Counted from the stretch's first letter, positions 1 to 8,734 are shown. The stretch: DNA of 64,000 nucleotides from Paludibacteraceae bacterium (GCA_017509715.1 JAFWOU010000029.1:239525-303524), one strand, 5' to 3'. The notes: a model not told the origin generated them from the letters alone. Numbers and translations are program-made.

Positions 1-1302
1 ACTCATGTAGCCGTTCTGGCTCTTGCCCTCGAAGGTCATACCGAGGTCGTCGCCCTGCGAGTTGATGGGTTCGGCCATGTTCATGAGGATCCATACCGTG
101 GAGTCGTGCCGCGCTGTGTCGCGCATAGCGTGGAAGATATCCAGTCCGCCGTAGCCGGGATGGCCGTTGGACGAGAAATAGAGGCTTCCGTCCGGATGTA
201 CGGTGGGGAACATCTCGTCGGCCGAGGTGTTGATCTGCGGTCCCATGTTCTGCGGTACGCCCCAGTTGGTGCCGTCCAGTTCTACAAACCATATATCCTT
301 ACCACCCATGCCGCCCGGAGCGTCGCTCACGAAGTAGAGCGTGTCGCCCGTGGGACACAGGCTGGGGTGGGCCACAGATATCGTGCTGTCCTGAAACAGC
401 CGTACCTCCTGCGGATCGCCCCATTCGCCGCTGGCGCGTTGTGAGCACATGATCTTCGTTCCCTGGTCCTGACCGTTCATGGCCTTGGAGTAGGTGAAAT
501 ACATCGTCTTGCCGTCGGCCGTGAAGCAGCATACGCCCATCTCGGCCGCACCGCCTGTCTTGCCGCTCTGCTGCGTCGAGTCGTTGCTCTGTGCGTCTTG
601 CTCCTGGTCGCTCTCGGGCGAATAGAGTCCCTCGGGTTGCTTGATGTCTTCCCACTCTCCGGCGGCGTTCTTGCGCGACTGGAAGAGTTGGCATACCTGC
701 TGACCCGTGATGTTGCTGGCGCGTTTCTGCTTCTTCTTGCTCTTGGTCACCTGGCGGTTGCTGGTGAACATCAGTACCGACGCATCGTCGCCCACAAACT
801 GCGGCGCAAAGTTGCTCGTGCTGCGATAGTTGAATTCTTTGCTGAGCGTCACCTTGTAGCGGCCCGGCTGCTTCTTCATGTCGGCCATGCGTGCGCAAGC
901 CGCATACCCCGCCCGGGCTACATAGCTCGTGGAATCGTACTGCAGGTACTGCGCATACAGCTTCTGCGCATCCTTGTACTTACCCTGGTAGTGCAGCGCC
1001 TGGGCACCATGGAGATAGACGATCGAGTCCTGGTACTTCAGTTTGATGGCATTCTGATACGCCGAGGCGGCACGCGTGTTGTTCAGTACGCGATAGCACT
1101 CGCCCTGCCGGAACGCTACGTGGGCTTTCAGTTCTCGGTCTTTCTTGCTGTTGAGCCGTCCGTAGCATTGCTTGTAGATATCGGCCGCGGCGTAGTACTC
1201 GCCTATAGCGAATTTCTTGTCGGCCCGCTCCACGCGCTTCTTGATGCTACAGCTGCATAGGCATAGCGCCAATATGAGTATGAATGATACTTTTCTTGTC
1301 AT
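1..1302 (-). CDS. PorE-like TPR/PD40 outer-membrane lipoprotein (3' end outside window)
   Basis: 434 codons are visible from an ATG at 1302; the gene runs off the left edge. The N-terminus is a lipoprotein signal ending in the lipobox LCSC, with the lipidated Cys at residue 18. Residues about 20-140 look like TPR helices (FAIGEYYAAADIYKQCY, ALHYQGKYKDAQKLYAQYL). From about residue 160 there are PD40/beta-propeller blades: FAPQFVGDDASVLMFTSNR, SDAPGGMGGKDIW and SSNGHPGYGGLDIFHA. This TPR then PD40 order is that of PorE-type proteins of the type IX secretion and gliding machinery and of related OmpA-family lipoproteins. The C-terminal OmpA domain expected in that family would lie outside the window, so a T9SS role is inferred, not shown. 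It is the last visible gene of a minus-strand set with the DUF1015 protein and bactofilin; 24 bp separate it from the upstream gene. Confidence 0.75.
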   Translation of the reverse strand, partial: MTRKVSFILILALCLCSCSIKKRVERADKKFAIGEYYAAADIYKQCYGRLNSKKDRELKAHVAFRQGECYRVLNNTRAASAYQNAIKLKYQDSIVYLHGAQALHYQGKYKDAQKLYAQYLQYDSTSYVARAGYAACARMADMKKQPGRYKVTLSKEFNYRSTSNFAPQFVGDDASVLMFTSNRQVTKSKKKQKRASNITGQQVCQLFQSRKNAAGEWEDIKQPEGLYSPESDQEQDAQSNDSTQQSGKTGGAAEMGVCCFTADGKTMYFTYSKAMNGQDQGTKIMCSQRASGEWGDPQEVRLFQDSTISVAHPSLCPTGDTLYFVSDAPGGMGGKDIWFVELDGTNWGVPQNMGPQINTSADEMFPTVHPDGSLYFSSNGHPGYGGLDIFHAMRDTARHDSTVWILMNMAEPINSQGDDLGMTFEGKSQNGYMS

Positions 1303-1326
1303 TCCAGTTTTTCTAGGCCGTCTAGT

Positions 1327-2571
1327 TTAAACTAGTTCGTGTATGATCAATCCCGAGCGCAGCTTCGGCTCAAACCATGTCGTCTTAGGCGGCATGATGT
1401 TACCCGAGTCGGCAATGTCGATGATCTGCTGCATGGTGACGGGGTAGAGGGCCAGCGCCATGCGCATCTCGCCCGAATCTACGCGCTTCTTCAGTTCGCC
1501 CAACCCGCGTATACCGCCTACGAAGTCGATACGCTTGTCGCTCCGCAGGTCCTTGATGCCAAGCAGCTTGTCTAGTATCAGGTTGCTCGAGATCGTCACA
1601 TCCAGTACGCCGATCGGATCGCTGTCGTCGTATCTTCCCGGCTTAGCCGTCAGCGAGTACCACTCGCCGTCCAGGTAGAGAGAGAAGTTATGCAAGCGGT
1701 TGGGCTTGTAGATCTCTTTACCCATTTTCTCCACCTCAAAGTCCTGCTTCAGAGCCTCCAGGAATTGCTCGCTGCTCATGCCGTTCAGGTCACGCACTAC
1801 GCGGTTGTAGTCGATGATGTTCAGCTGGTTGTCGGGGAAGCAAACAGCCAGGAAGTAGTTGTACTCCTCGTTGCCCGTATGGTGCGGGTTTTGCAGTTTC
1901 TTCTCGTTACCCACCAGCGCAGCGGCTGCCGAACGGTGGTGTCCGTCGGCGATATACATAGCCGGTATCTCCTCAAAGATGCGGGTGATACGCTGGATCG
2001 TCTCGTCGTCGCTGATCACCCAGAACGTATGACCGAATCCCTCCGGTGCGGCAACGAAGTCGTACTCCGGTTCTTGGGCCGTCACCTTGCGGATGATCTC
2101 GTCCAGGTCGTCGCGATGGGGGTAGGCGAAGAAGACGGGCTCTATATTGGCATTGTTTACGCGTACGTGTTTCATGCGGTCTTCCTCCTTGTCGCGGCGG
2201 GTCAACTCATGCTTCTTGATTCGTCCCTCCATATAGTCTTCCACCCATGCGGCCACTACCAGTCCGTACTGTGTCCGTCCGTTCATCGTCTGGGCATAGA
2301 CGTAGTACTGCTCTTTCTCGTCCTGGCGCAACCACCCCTTCTCGCGGAACTTGTGGAAATGCTCCACAGCCGACGGATACACTTTCTCGTCGTGCTCATC
2401 CGTACCTTCCGGGAAGTTGATCTCGGGCTTGATGATGTGGTAGAGCGACATCTCGTTACCTGCTGCCTCGCGGCGTGCCTCGTCTGAGTTGAGCACGTCG
2501 TACGGACGGCTACTTACCTGCTTCGCCAGCTCCTTCGGCGGACGAATACCCTTAAACGGCTTAATCTTCAT
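1327..2571 (-). CDS. DUF1015 family protein
   Basis: A soluble protein of 414 residues with no signal peptide or membrane segment. It opens with KPFKGIRPPKELA and carries YIADGHHRSAAAAL in the middle, both hallmarks of the DUF1015 (COG4198) family. The biochemical function of the family is not established as far as I know; the conserved GHHR suggests an active or ligand site. I chose the ATG at 2571 (MKIKPFKG); a TTG two codons upstream would add MV. It lies between bactofilin (58 bp upstream, gap filled by an 8-bp tandem array) and the PorE-like lipoprotein, probably in one transcript. Length is normal for the family. Confidence 0.8.
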   Translation of the reverse strand: MKIKPFKGIRPPKELAKQVSSRPYDVLNSDEARREAAGNEMSLYHIIKPEINFPEGTDEHDEKVYPSAVEHFHKFREKGWLRQDEKEQYYVYAQTMNGRTQYGLVVAAWVEDYMEGRIKKHELTRRDKEEDRMKHVRVNNANIEPVFFAYPHRDDLDEIIRKVTAQEPEYDFVAAPEGFGHTFWVISDDETIQRITRIFEEIPAMYIADGHHRSAAAALVGNEKKLQNPHHTGNEEYNYFLAVCFPDNQLNIIDYNRVVRDLNGMSSEQFLEALKQDFEVEKMGKEIYKPNRLHNFSLYLDGEWYSLTAKPGRYDDSDPIGVLDVTISSNLILDKLLGIKDLRSDKRIDFVGGIRGLGELKKRVDSGEMRMALALYPVTMQQIIDIADSGNIMPPKTTWFEPKLRSGLIIHELV

Positions 2572-2580
2572 AACCAAATA

Positions 2581-2628
2581 AACCTATCAACAAATAAACT
2601 AATCAACTAATTAACTCATCAACTTATT
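2581..2628. repeat. 8-bp degenerate tandem array (6 units)
   Basis: Six consecutive octamers of the form AACYNATC (for example AACCTATC, AACTAATC, AACTCATC) fill the whole gap between the bactofilin stop and the DUF1015 start. Confidence 0.85.
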
Positions 2629-2629
2629 A

Positions 2630-3280
2630 TCACGCTTCCACAGCCACTATCTCCGGCTCGTCGTCGATAAAGGTGATGATGTTCTCCTCCTGTCCGTTGC
2701 CTATCGAACTCTCGTTGACGGCCAGCACCGGCTCCTCCGTTTTCACTTCCTCTACTTTCACTTCCTCTACCTTCAGGTCCAGCTCCTTCACCTCCGGAGC
2801 AGCTTTCTTCTTGGGTTCTTCCTTGCTTTCGCCTTTCGACTTTTGACTTTCGACTTTCTTCGCCTCTACTTTGGGATCTTCCTGTTGGGGCTCTTTATCG
2901 GTGTGCTCGGAAGCACCTTTCGCCTTTAGCCTTTCGCCTGCTTCCTGTTTCATCGAGCACGAACCGTTGAAGCGTGCCTTCGGCTCTACGACCAGCACCT
3001 TGGTTTGTACGTCGCCGTTGATGCTACTCGTAGCGCGGAGCGACAGCGTGCCGTCCACCTTGATCGAACCCTCGATGCAACCCAGTATGTCGGCGTTTTG
3101 GCATTTTATGTCACCTTGTACGGCGCCCTTCTCGCCAATCACGATTTTACCCTTGCATTGTACGTCGCCCTCTACTATTCCGTCCACGCGGAAGTCCGAG
3201 TCGGTCACTACTGTTCCGATGATCTTGCTGCCGGCGGTCAGCGAATTATACAGCGCGCCGATAGTTTGTAATGATGCCAT
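2630..3280 (-). CDS. Bactofilin (polymer-forming cytoskeletal protein)
   Basis: 216 residues. Residues about 15-115 form the bactofilin (DUF583) core, a run of short beta repeats with regularly spaced glycines: GTVVTDSDFRVDGIVEGDVQ, GKIVIGEKGAVQGDIKCQNA, GCIEGSIKVDGTLSLRATSS. Bactofilins assemble into non-nucleotide filaments at the membrane and often organise peptidoglycan enzymes or cell shape. Residues 116-216 are an unusually long, highly charged Lys/Glu/Ser tail of low complexity. Part of its DNA is a 7-bp tandem array (2826-2860 and 2917-2937). A strong promoter lies at 3320-3351, 40 bp upstream, and the gene leads a likely transcript with the DUF1015 and PorE-like genes. Confidence 0.88.
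   Translation of the reverse strand: MASLQTIGALYNSLTAGSKIIGTVVTDSDFRVDGIVEGDVQCKGKIVIGEKGAVQGDIKCQNADILGCIEGSIKVDGTLSLRATSSINGDVQTKVLVVEPKARFNGSCSMKQEAGERLKAKGASEHTDKEPQQEDPKVEAKKVESQKSKGESKEEPKKKAAPEVKELDLKVEEVKVEEVKTEEPVLAVNESSIGNGQEENIITFIDDEPEIVAVEA
2826..2937. repeat. 7-bp tandem arrays inside the bactofilin gene
   Basis: Five heptamers of the CTTTCGA family at 2826-2860 and three more at 2917-2937 (CTTTCGC, CTTTAGC, CTTTCGC). They lie in coding sequence and encode parts of the charged tail. The same word forms an intergenic array at 3407-3441, upstream of the divergent gene. Confidence 0.85.
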
Positions 3281-3319
3281 AGATTTTCTTTTTCTTTATT
3301 TGTTAAACATAATTTGGCT

Positions 3320-3351
3320 GCAAAGATACAACTTTTTTCGCACATACGCAA
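3320..3351 (-). promoter_or_regulatory. Bacteroidota promoter, bactofilin operon
   Basis: On the minus strand: TTG (3351-3349), exactly 20 bp, then TATCTTTGC (3328-3320). The -33 box reads TTGCGTATGTG and sits in an inverted repeat TACGC-TT-GCGTA. Confidence 0.85.
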
Positions 3352-3406
3352 GCGTACACGCAAAAATTATTGAAAAAATAACCTCTCACCTATATAATCC
3401 GCTCCG

Positions 3407-3441
3407 CTTTCGACTTTCGACTTTCTGCTTTCGACTTTTTT
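3407..3441. repeat. 7-bp tandem array (5 units)
   Basis: CTTTCGA, CTTTCGA, CTTTCTG, CTTTCGA, CTTTTTT. The array supplies the -33 region of the promoter for the CDF transporter. Confidence 0.85.
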
Positions 3442-3453
3442 TCGTAACTTTGC
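3422..3453 (+). promoter_or_regulatory. Promoter for CDF transporter gene
   Basis: TAACTTTGC at 3445-3453 is a good -7 box. The -33 position falls in the 7-bp array (TTTCTGCTTTCGAC) and lacks a TTG, so this is a variant type; the DUF2723 promoter at 35683 looks alike. Confidence 0.65.
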
Positions 3454-3476
3454 AGCGTTTTTCATAAAAACGCCCT

Positions 3477-4385
3477 ATGAGTCGAGAGAAAGAGATTTAT
3501 CGTATTACGCTGTTGGGCAGCCTGGTCAACATCCTGCTTACGGTTTTTAAGTTCATCGCCGGTATCCTGGGTGCTTCGGCCGCCATGATAGCCGATGCGG
3601 TCCATTCCTTGTCCGACCTGCTCACCGACTTCGTCGTGCTGCTCTTTGTGCGTATCAGCGCGCGCCCTGCCGACGATAATCATCCTTATGGCCACGGCAA
3701 GTACGAGACGCTTGCCACCACTATCGTGGCTCTCGCCCTGCTCGCCGCGGGTGGGGTATTGCTGGCCGAGGGCGTGCAGAAGATCCTTGCCGCCATTCAT
3801 GGCGAGCCGCTACACACGCCGGGACGTATCGCACTTTGGGCAGCGCTGGTCAGCATCGTCGCCAAGGAACTTATCTACTGGCTCACTATCGCCGTGGCCC
3901 GTCGTGTGCGCTCTTCGGCGCTGGAGGCTAACGCTTGGCACCATCGTACCGACTCCCTCTCGTCCGTGGCTACCGCCCTGGGCATAGGCGGCGCCCTCCT
4001 GCTGGGCGAGCGCTGGGCGATATTGGATCCCATAGCTGCTGTGCTCGTCAGCCTCTTTATCCTCGTCTCGGCTGCCAAACTGCTTCACGAGGCTATCCAG
4101 GACCTGCTGGAGAAGCGCCTGCCGCGTGAGGTGGAGGACGAGATACGTCGTATCGTGGCCGAGGATAACGAGATGAGCGAACTCCATCAGCTCCGCACGC
4201 GCCGCGTAGGTAATGTTTATTCTATCGATATGCACGTCCGCATGCATGGCAATATCTCGCTCTACGAGTCGCATCGCCATTCTATGCTCCTGGAGGACCG
4301 CCTCCGCGAACATTTCGGACCCGACACCCTGGTCTCCATCCACCTCGAACCCCTTAAGGTCAACGGCGTCTATCAGAAGGATTAA
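3477..4385 (+). CDS. Cation diffusion facilitator (CDF) family metal exporter
   Basis: 302 residues. The first 200 or so are six hydrophobic segments and the C-terminal 95 form the cytoplasmic ferredoxin-like dimer domain. CDF proteins exchange Zn, Fe or Mn for protons and export the metal. The metal site is visible: H43 and D47 in AVHSLSDLLTD (segment 2) and H155 and D159 in AWHHRTDSLSS (segment 5). This HD-HD pattern is usual for zinc-selecting members, whereas E. coli YiiP/FieF has DD-HD; zinc is therefore my inference. The gene has its own promoter and ends in a clear terminator at 4402-4440, so it is monocistronic. It diverges from the bactofilin gene. Confidence 0.88.
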   Translation: MSREKEIYRITLLGSLVNILLTVFKFIAGILGASAAMIADAVHSLSDLLTDFVVLLFVRISARPADDNHPYGHGKYETLATTIVALALLAAGGVLLAEGVQKILAAIHGEPLHTPGRIALWAALVSIVAKELIYWLTIAVARRVRSSALEANAWHHRTDSLSSVATALGIGGALLLGERWAILDPIAAVLVSLFILVSAAKLLHEAIQDLLEKRLPREVEDEIRRIVAEDNEMSELHQLRTRRVGNVYSIDMHVRMHGNISLYESHRHSMLLEDRLREHFGPDTLVSIHLEPLKVNGVYQKD

Positions 4386-4401
4386 TTCGTTAGTTTATCA
4401 G

Positions 4402-4440
4402 AAAAATCGCACAAAATACAAAAAATGTGCGATTTTTTTT
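4402..4440 (+). terminator. Rho-independent terminator after the CDF gene
   Basis: A 12-bp perfect stem (AAAAATCGCACA with TGTGCGATTTTT, loop about 12 nt) is followed by three more Ts. The T-run continues into the -33 box of the next promoter (4439), so terminator and promoter overlap. Confidence 0.85.
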
Positions 4441-4470
4441 GCATATATCAGAAATTTGTTGTACTTTTGC
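4439..4470 (+). promoter_or_regulatory. Bacteroidota promoter, glnN
   Basis: TTG (4439-4441), 20 bp, TACTTTTGC (4462-4470). The extended -33 reads TTGCATATATC. Confidence 0.82.
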
Positions 4471-4521
4471 GGTCGAAATTGAAAAATAATCCGATTAAAA
4501 ACTAAAAACAACGTCAAAAGT

Positions 4522-6711
4522 ATGGGAAATGTTCGTTTTGATGCGATTCGCAGAGCGATGGAGCATAAACCTGTCAACGTATCCAGTCCGGAAGGACGAG
4601 TAAAAGACTATTTCGCACGCGACGTGTTCACGCGCGATCGTATGAAAGAATATATATCCGAGGATGTGCTCCAGCAGCTGTTTGACGATGTCGACAACGG
4701 CCGCACTATCCATCGCGATATTGCCGGAACCGTAGCCATTGGTATCCGCAAATGGGCTATGGAGCATGGCGCTACCCACTATACCCACTGGTTTCAACCC
4801 CTCACCGGCGGTACGGCCGAGAAGCACGACGCCTTCTTCACGCTCAACCGCGACGGACAACTCATGGAGGCATTCAGCGGCGACAGCCTCTACCAGCAGG
4901 AGCCCGATGCCTCCTCCTTCCCCAGTGGCGGCATTCGCAACACCTTCGAGGCACGCGGCTACTCGGCCTGGGATCCCTCCAGCCCCGTCTTCCTGATCGG
5001 CGATACGCTGTGTATCCCCACCGTCTTTGTGGCCTATACGGGCGAGGCGCTCGACTATAAGACGCCGCTCATCCGCTCGACGGCCGCCCTGTGCCACGCC
5101 GCACGCGAGGTGTGCCAGTACTTCGACAAACAGGTCAAGCACGTACATGCCAACCTCGGCTGGGAGCAGGAGTACTTCCTGGTGGATGAGTCGCTCTATT
5201 CCGCACGACCCGACCTGATGCTGACCGGACGCACCCTGATGGGGCACAACAGCGCCAAGTCGCAACAGCTGGAGGACCACTACTTCGGCGCCATACCAGC
5301 CCGCGTATTGGCCTTCATGCAAGACCTGGAGTACGAGGCCCTCAAGGCCGGCATACCTGTGCGTACGCGTCATAATGAGGTGGCACCCAACCAGTTTGAG
5401 ATGGCGCCTATCTTCGAGGACGTCAACTTGGCTAACGACCACAACCTGCTCGTTATGTCGATCATGGAGCGCGTAGCCGAGCGTCATCATTTCCGCGTAC
5501 TGCTCCACGAGAAGCCCTACGCCGGTGTGAACGGTAGCGGCAAGCATTGCAACTGGTCCATGTCCACCAACACCGGCATCAACCTGCTGGCACCGGGCAA
5601 GAACCCCTACCAGAACCTGCAGTTCATCACCTTCCTGGTCAACGTCCTCATGGCTGTGCAGCGTCATAACGGCCTACTCAAGGCCTCGATCGTCTCGGCT
5701 ACCAACGAGCACCGTCTCGGCGCCAACGAGGCACCTCCCGCCATCATATCCGTCTTCCTCGGCAAGCAGATCACGGCCGTGCTCGACAAACTGGAGCACG
5801 CCAAGGCCGAAGAGGCCATCATCATCAATGCCAAGAAGGAGATGAAACTCGGCGTAGCCAATATACCGGAGATCCTGCTCGACAATACCGACCGCAACCG
5901 CACCTCGCCTTTTGCCTTCACCGGCAACCGCTTCGAGTTCCGAGCCGTAGGCTCCAGCGCCAACTGCGGCGCCTCCATGCTGGCCCTGAATGCCGCCGTA
6001 GCCGAGCAGCTCATGCTCTTCAAGGCCGAGGTGGACCGCCGTATCGAGCAGGGCGAACCCAAGGAGCGCGTCCTCTTCGATGTTATCAAGCGCTATATCG
6101 TAGAATGCAAAGCCATCCGCTTCGATGGCAACGGCTATAGCGACGAGTGGAAAGCCGAGGCTGCCGAGCGCGGACTCGACTGCGAGACCAGCGTTCCCAA
6201 GATCATCGATAGCTACCTCAGCCCGACGTCCATAGAGATGTTTGAGAAGACGAGCGTACTGAGCGAAGCCGAACTGCAGAGCCGCTGTGAGGTGAAATGG
6301 GAGACCTACGTCAAGAAACTCCAGATAGAGAGCCGCGTCTTGGGTGACCTGGTGGTCAACCACGTACTGCCTGCCGCTAAGCGCTACCAGACCATGCTGC
6401 TGCAGAACGTGCTGGCTGTCAAGCAGGTCTTCTCCGAGGGCGAGACCGCTTCGCTCAACGAGATGGACTATAGCATCATTCGCCAGATAGAGCACCACTC
6501 CGGCGCCATCTTCTCCGGCGTAGAGCGTATGACCGAGGCGCGTCATAAGGCGAATCGTATGCCCGACGAGCGCAGCAAGGCGCTGGCTTACCATGACGAT
6601 GTGCTGCCCCTCATGGCCGACATACGCGAGCATGCCGACGCCCTGGAACTCATCATCGACGACGAGATGTGGACCCTGCCTAAATATAGAGAATTAATGT
6701 TTGTACATTAA
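4522..6711 (+). CDS. glnN: Glutamine synthetase type III
   Basis: 729 residues, the normal size for the GSIII (GlnN) family and much longer than GSI or GSII. It makes glutamine from glutamate, ammonia and ATP and is the typical ammonia-assimilating synthetase of Bacteroidales. Visible family motifs are WFQPLTGGTAEKHDAF, GWEQEYFLVD (Glu metal ligands), VAPNQFEMAPIFEDVN, NGSGKHCNWSMST and FRAVGSSANCGASM. It begins after its own promoter and ends TAATG, sharing one base with the dapF start, so glnN, dapF and dapL are likely co-transcribed and partly co-translated. This links nitrogen assimilation to DAP synthesis. Confidence 0.95.
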   Translation: MGNVRFDAIRRAMEHKPVNVSSPEGRVKDYFARDVFTRDRMKEYISEDVLQQLFDDVDNGRTIHRDIAGTVAIGIRKWAMEHGATHYTHWFQPLTGGTAEKHDAFFTLNRDGQLMEAFSGDSLYQQEPDASSFPSGGIRNTFEARGYSAWDPSSPVFLIGDTLCIPTVFVAYTGEALDYKTPLIRSTAALCHAAREVCQYFDKQVKHVHANLGWEQEYFLVDESLYSARPDLMLTGRTLMGHNSAKSQQLEDHYFGAIPARVLAFMQDLEYEALKAGIPVRTRHNEVAPNQFEMAPIFEDVNLANDHNLLVMSIMERVAERHHFRVLLHEKPYAGVNGSGKHCNWSMSTNTGINLLAPGKNPYQNLQFITFLVNVLMAVQRHNGLLKASIVSATNEHRLGANEAPPAIISVFLGKQITAVLDKLEHAKAEEAIIINAKKEMKLGVANIPEILLDNTDRNRTSPFAFTGNRFEFRAVGSSANCGASMLALNAAVAEQLMLFKAEVDRRIEQGEPKERVLFDVIKRYIVECKAIRFDGNGYSDEWKAEAAERGLDCETSVPKIIDSYLSPTSIEMFEKTSVLSEAELQSRCEVKWETYVKKLQIESRVLGDLVVNHVLPAAKRYQTMLLQNVLAVKQVFSEGETASLNEMDYSIIRQIEHHSGAIFSGVERMTEARHKANRMPDERSKALAYHDDVLPLMADIREHADALELIIDDEMWTLPKYRELMFVH

Positions 6712-7538
6712 TGAAAACACTCCCTTTCACCAAGATGCACGGGCTCGGAAACGACTATGTGTATGTAGATTGTTTCCAGCCTAAGGTAGCGGCCCTCATC
6801 GCCCAGACCGACCTCTATCAGTTGGCCCGCCGCATCAGCGACCGCCATCGGGGCGTAGGCAGCGACGGACTGGTGCTCATCATGCCCAGCGAGGTGGCTG
6901 ACCTCCGTATGCGTATGTTCAATGCCGACGGCTCGGAAGCCCAGATGTGCGGCAATGCCGCCCGCTGCGTAGGCCGCTATGCCTTCGAGCGCGGTATGTG
7001 CGGTTCGCTCATGACCCTTGAGACCCTCGCCGGCATACGCCAGATAGCTATCCATACCGATATCCGCAACCGCGTTGAGCAGGTGATCGTCGATATGGGC
7101 GTACCCGTCGTGGAGTCGCACCGTAGCTTCTGGCAACGCAGCGATCGCGACTACGTAGCCGTAGATATTGGTAACCCCCACGCTGTGCTCTTCGTGCGTA
7201 CGTCGGTGGACGAGGTGCCGGTCCAGACTCTCGGTCCGCACTGGGAGCATCATCCCGACTTCCCGCAGGGAACCAACGTGGAGTTTGTGCAACTGTACAA
7301 CCATAATGAACTGTACATGCGTGTGTGGGAACGTGGTACGGGTGAGACCCAGGCCTGCGGTACCGGCGCTTGTGCCGCCGCCGTAGCCGCCATGCTTACG
7401 CGTCATGCCGCCAACGAACTGACCGTTCATCTGCCGGGCGGCGACCTTCGCGTACGACGCGACGAACAGAGTGGCAAACTCTACCTGATCGGACCGGCGG
7501 AGGAAGTGTTTAAAGGCGAGTATCGGATAGTTGATTAG
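6711..7538 (+). CDS. dapF: Diaminopimelate epimerase
   Basis: 275 residues. It interconverts LL- and meso-diaminopimelate without a cofactor, using two cysteines as acid and base. Both are visible: ADGSEAQMCGNAARCVGR and GETQACGTGACAAA. The N-terminus FTKMHGLGNDYVYVD and the internal NPHAVLFV are family hallmarks. The ATG overlaps the glnN stop by one base (TAATG). The last four codons and the stop lie in the start of an 8-bp tandem array. Meso-DAP feeds peptidoglycan and lysine; the neighbouring dapL supplies the LL-DAP substrate. Confidence 0.96.
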   Translation: MKTLPFTKMHGLGNDYVYVDCFQPKVAALIAQTDLYQLARRISDRHRGVGSDGLVLIMPSEVADLRMRMFNADGSEAQMCGNAARCVGRYAFERGMCGSLMTLETLAGIRQIAIHTDIRNRVEQVIVDMGVPVVESHRSFWQRSDRDYVAVDIGNPHAVLFVRTSVDEVPVQTLGPHWEHHPDFPQGTNVEFVQLYNHNELYMRVWERGTGETQACGTGACAAAVAAMLTRHAANELTVHLPGGDLRVRRDEQSGKLYLIGPAEEVFKGEYRIVD

Positions 7539-7567
7539 TTTATTAGTTTATTGGTTGAATAGTTAAG
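7528..7567. repeat. 8-bp tandem array (5 units)
   Basis: TAGTTGAT, TAGTTTAT, TAGTTTAT, TGGTTGAA, TAGTTAAG. It overlaps the dapF stop codon and ends 3 bp before the dapL ATG. Confidence 0.85.
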
Positions 7568-7570
7568 GAT

Positions 7571-8734
7571 ATGCAAATCAATAATTATTTGAATCGTTTG
7601 GAGGGGAATTACCTCTTTACCGAGATCGTCAACCGTACCCAGGCATACCAAGCCGAGCATCCCGAGGCCGAGGTGCTTCGGCTGGGGGTAGGGGATATCA
7701 CGTTGCCGCTACCCGCTGTCATCACCGATGCTATGCATCGCGCCGTAGATGACCTCTCGCATGCCGAGACCTTCCGTGGCTACGGACCAGAATTGGGCTA
7801 CGAGTGGCTCCGCCGCAAGATCATAGACCATGACTACGCGCCGCGTGGCATCCGGTTCACCCTGGACGAGGTCTTCATCTCCGACGGCGCCGGAAGCGAC
7901 CTGGGCAACCTGAGCGAACTCTTCGCCCCGGGTGGCCGCGTAGCTATTCTCGATCCCTCGTACCCCGCCTATATCGACACCAGCCGCATGGCCGGACGCG
8001 AGATCGTCTATCTGCCTTGTACGCGCGAGAACGGCTTTGTACCCGCCGTGCCTGATGAACCCGTGGATATCATCTACCTCTGCTTCCCCAATAATCCCAC
8101 CGGCACCATGCTTACCCGCGAACAATTGCGTCCGTGGGTGGACTATGCGCTTCGCCACAAGGCTATCATCATCTACGATGCCGCCTATGAGGGATTTATC
8201 GACAACCCCGAGCTCCCACATAGCATTTATGAGGTACAGGGTGCGGACCGCTGCGCCATCGAGGTGCGCAGCTATAGCAAGACAGCCGGCTTCACGGCTG
8301 TTCGGTGCGGCTATACCGTTGTACCGCGGGCTACGGGCCTCAACGCGATGTGGAAGCGACGCCAATGCACCAAGTTCAACGGCGCCTCGTATATCTCCCA
8401 GCGCGGCGCAGAAGCTGTCTATACCCCCGAGGGACAAGCTGCTATACGTGCCAACCTCAGTCACTATAAAGCCACAGCCCGCCTGCTACGCGAGGGACTG
8501 CAGGCGCTCGGCTACGAGGTCTTTGGCGGCGAACATGCGCCCTATATATGGTGCCGCGTACCCGAGGGCTATACCTCCTGGTCCTACTTCGACTACTTGC
8601 TCCATGAGGCCCGGATCGTCTGCACCCCCGGTGCCGGTTTTGGCGAGTCGGGCGAGGGCTATGTGCGCTTTTCAGCTTTTTCGGCACGCGAAAATTGCGA
8701 AAAAGCGTTAAAAAGATTAAAAAATCTTGCATGA
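7571..8734 (+). CDS. dapL: LL-diaminopimelate aminotransferase
   Basis: 387 residues, a fold-type I PLP enzyme that makes LL-DAP directly from tetrahydrodipicolinate and glutamate, bypassing the acyl-intermediate steps. DapL-specific sequence is seen: LRLGVGDITLPLPAVI, YLCFPNNPTGTMLTREQL, IIYDAAYEGFI and SYSKTAGFTAVRCGY, where the Lys is the PLP Schiff-base residue. It follows dapF by 32 bp filled with a tandem array. Its last codons contain the -33 box of the glmS promoter. A second route to meso-DAP (ddh) is 4 kb downstream. Confidence 0.94.
   Translation: MQINNYLNRLEGNYLFTEIVNRTQAYQAEHPEAEVLRLGVGDITLPLPAVITDAMHRAVDDLSHAETFRGYGPELGYEWLRRKIIDHDYAPRGIRFTLDEVFISDGAGSDLGNLSELFAPGGRVAILDPSYPAYIDTSRMAGREIVYLPCTRENGFVPAVPDEPVDIIYLCFPNNPTGTMLTREQLRPWVDYALRHKAIIIYDAAYEGFIDNPELPHSIYEVQGADRCAIEVRSYSKTAGFTAVRCGYTVVPRATGLNAMWKRRQCTKFNGASYISQRGAEAVYTPEGQAAIRANLSHYKATARLLREGLQALGYEVFGGEHAPYIWCRVPEGYTSWSYFDYLLHEARIVCTPGAGFGESGEGYVRFSAFSARENCEKALKRLKNLA

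Noticed and set aside
106..1260. Plus-strand and other-frame open frames over the first 1.3 kb
   Set aside because: The minus-strand frame from 1302 gives an uninterrupted lipoprotein with TPR and PD40 motifs; the others have no recognisable domains.
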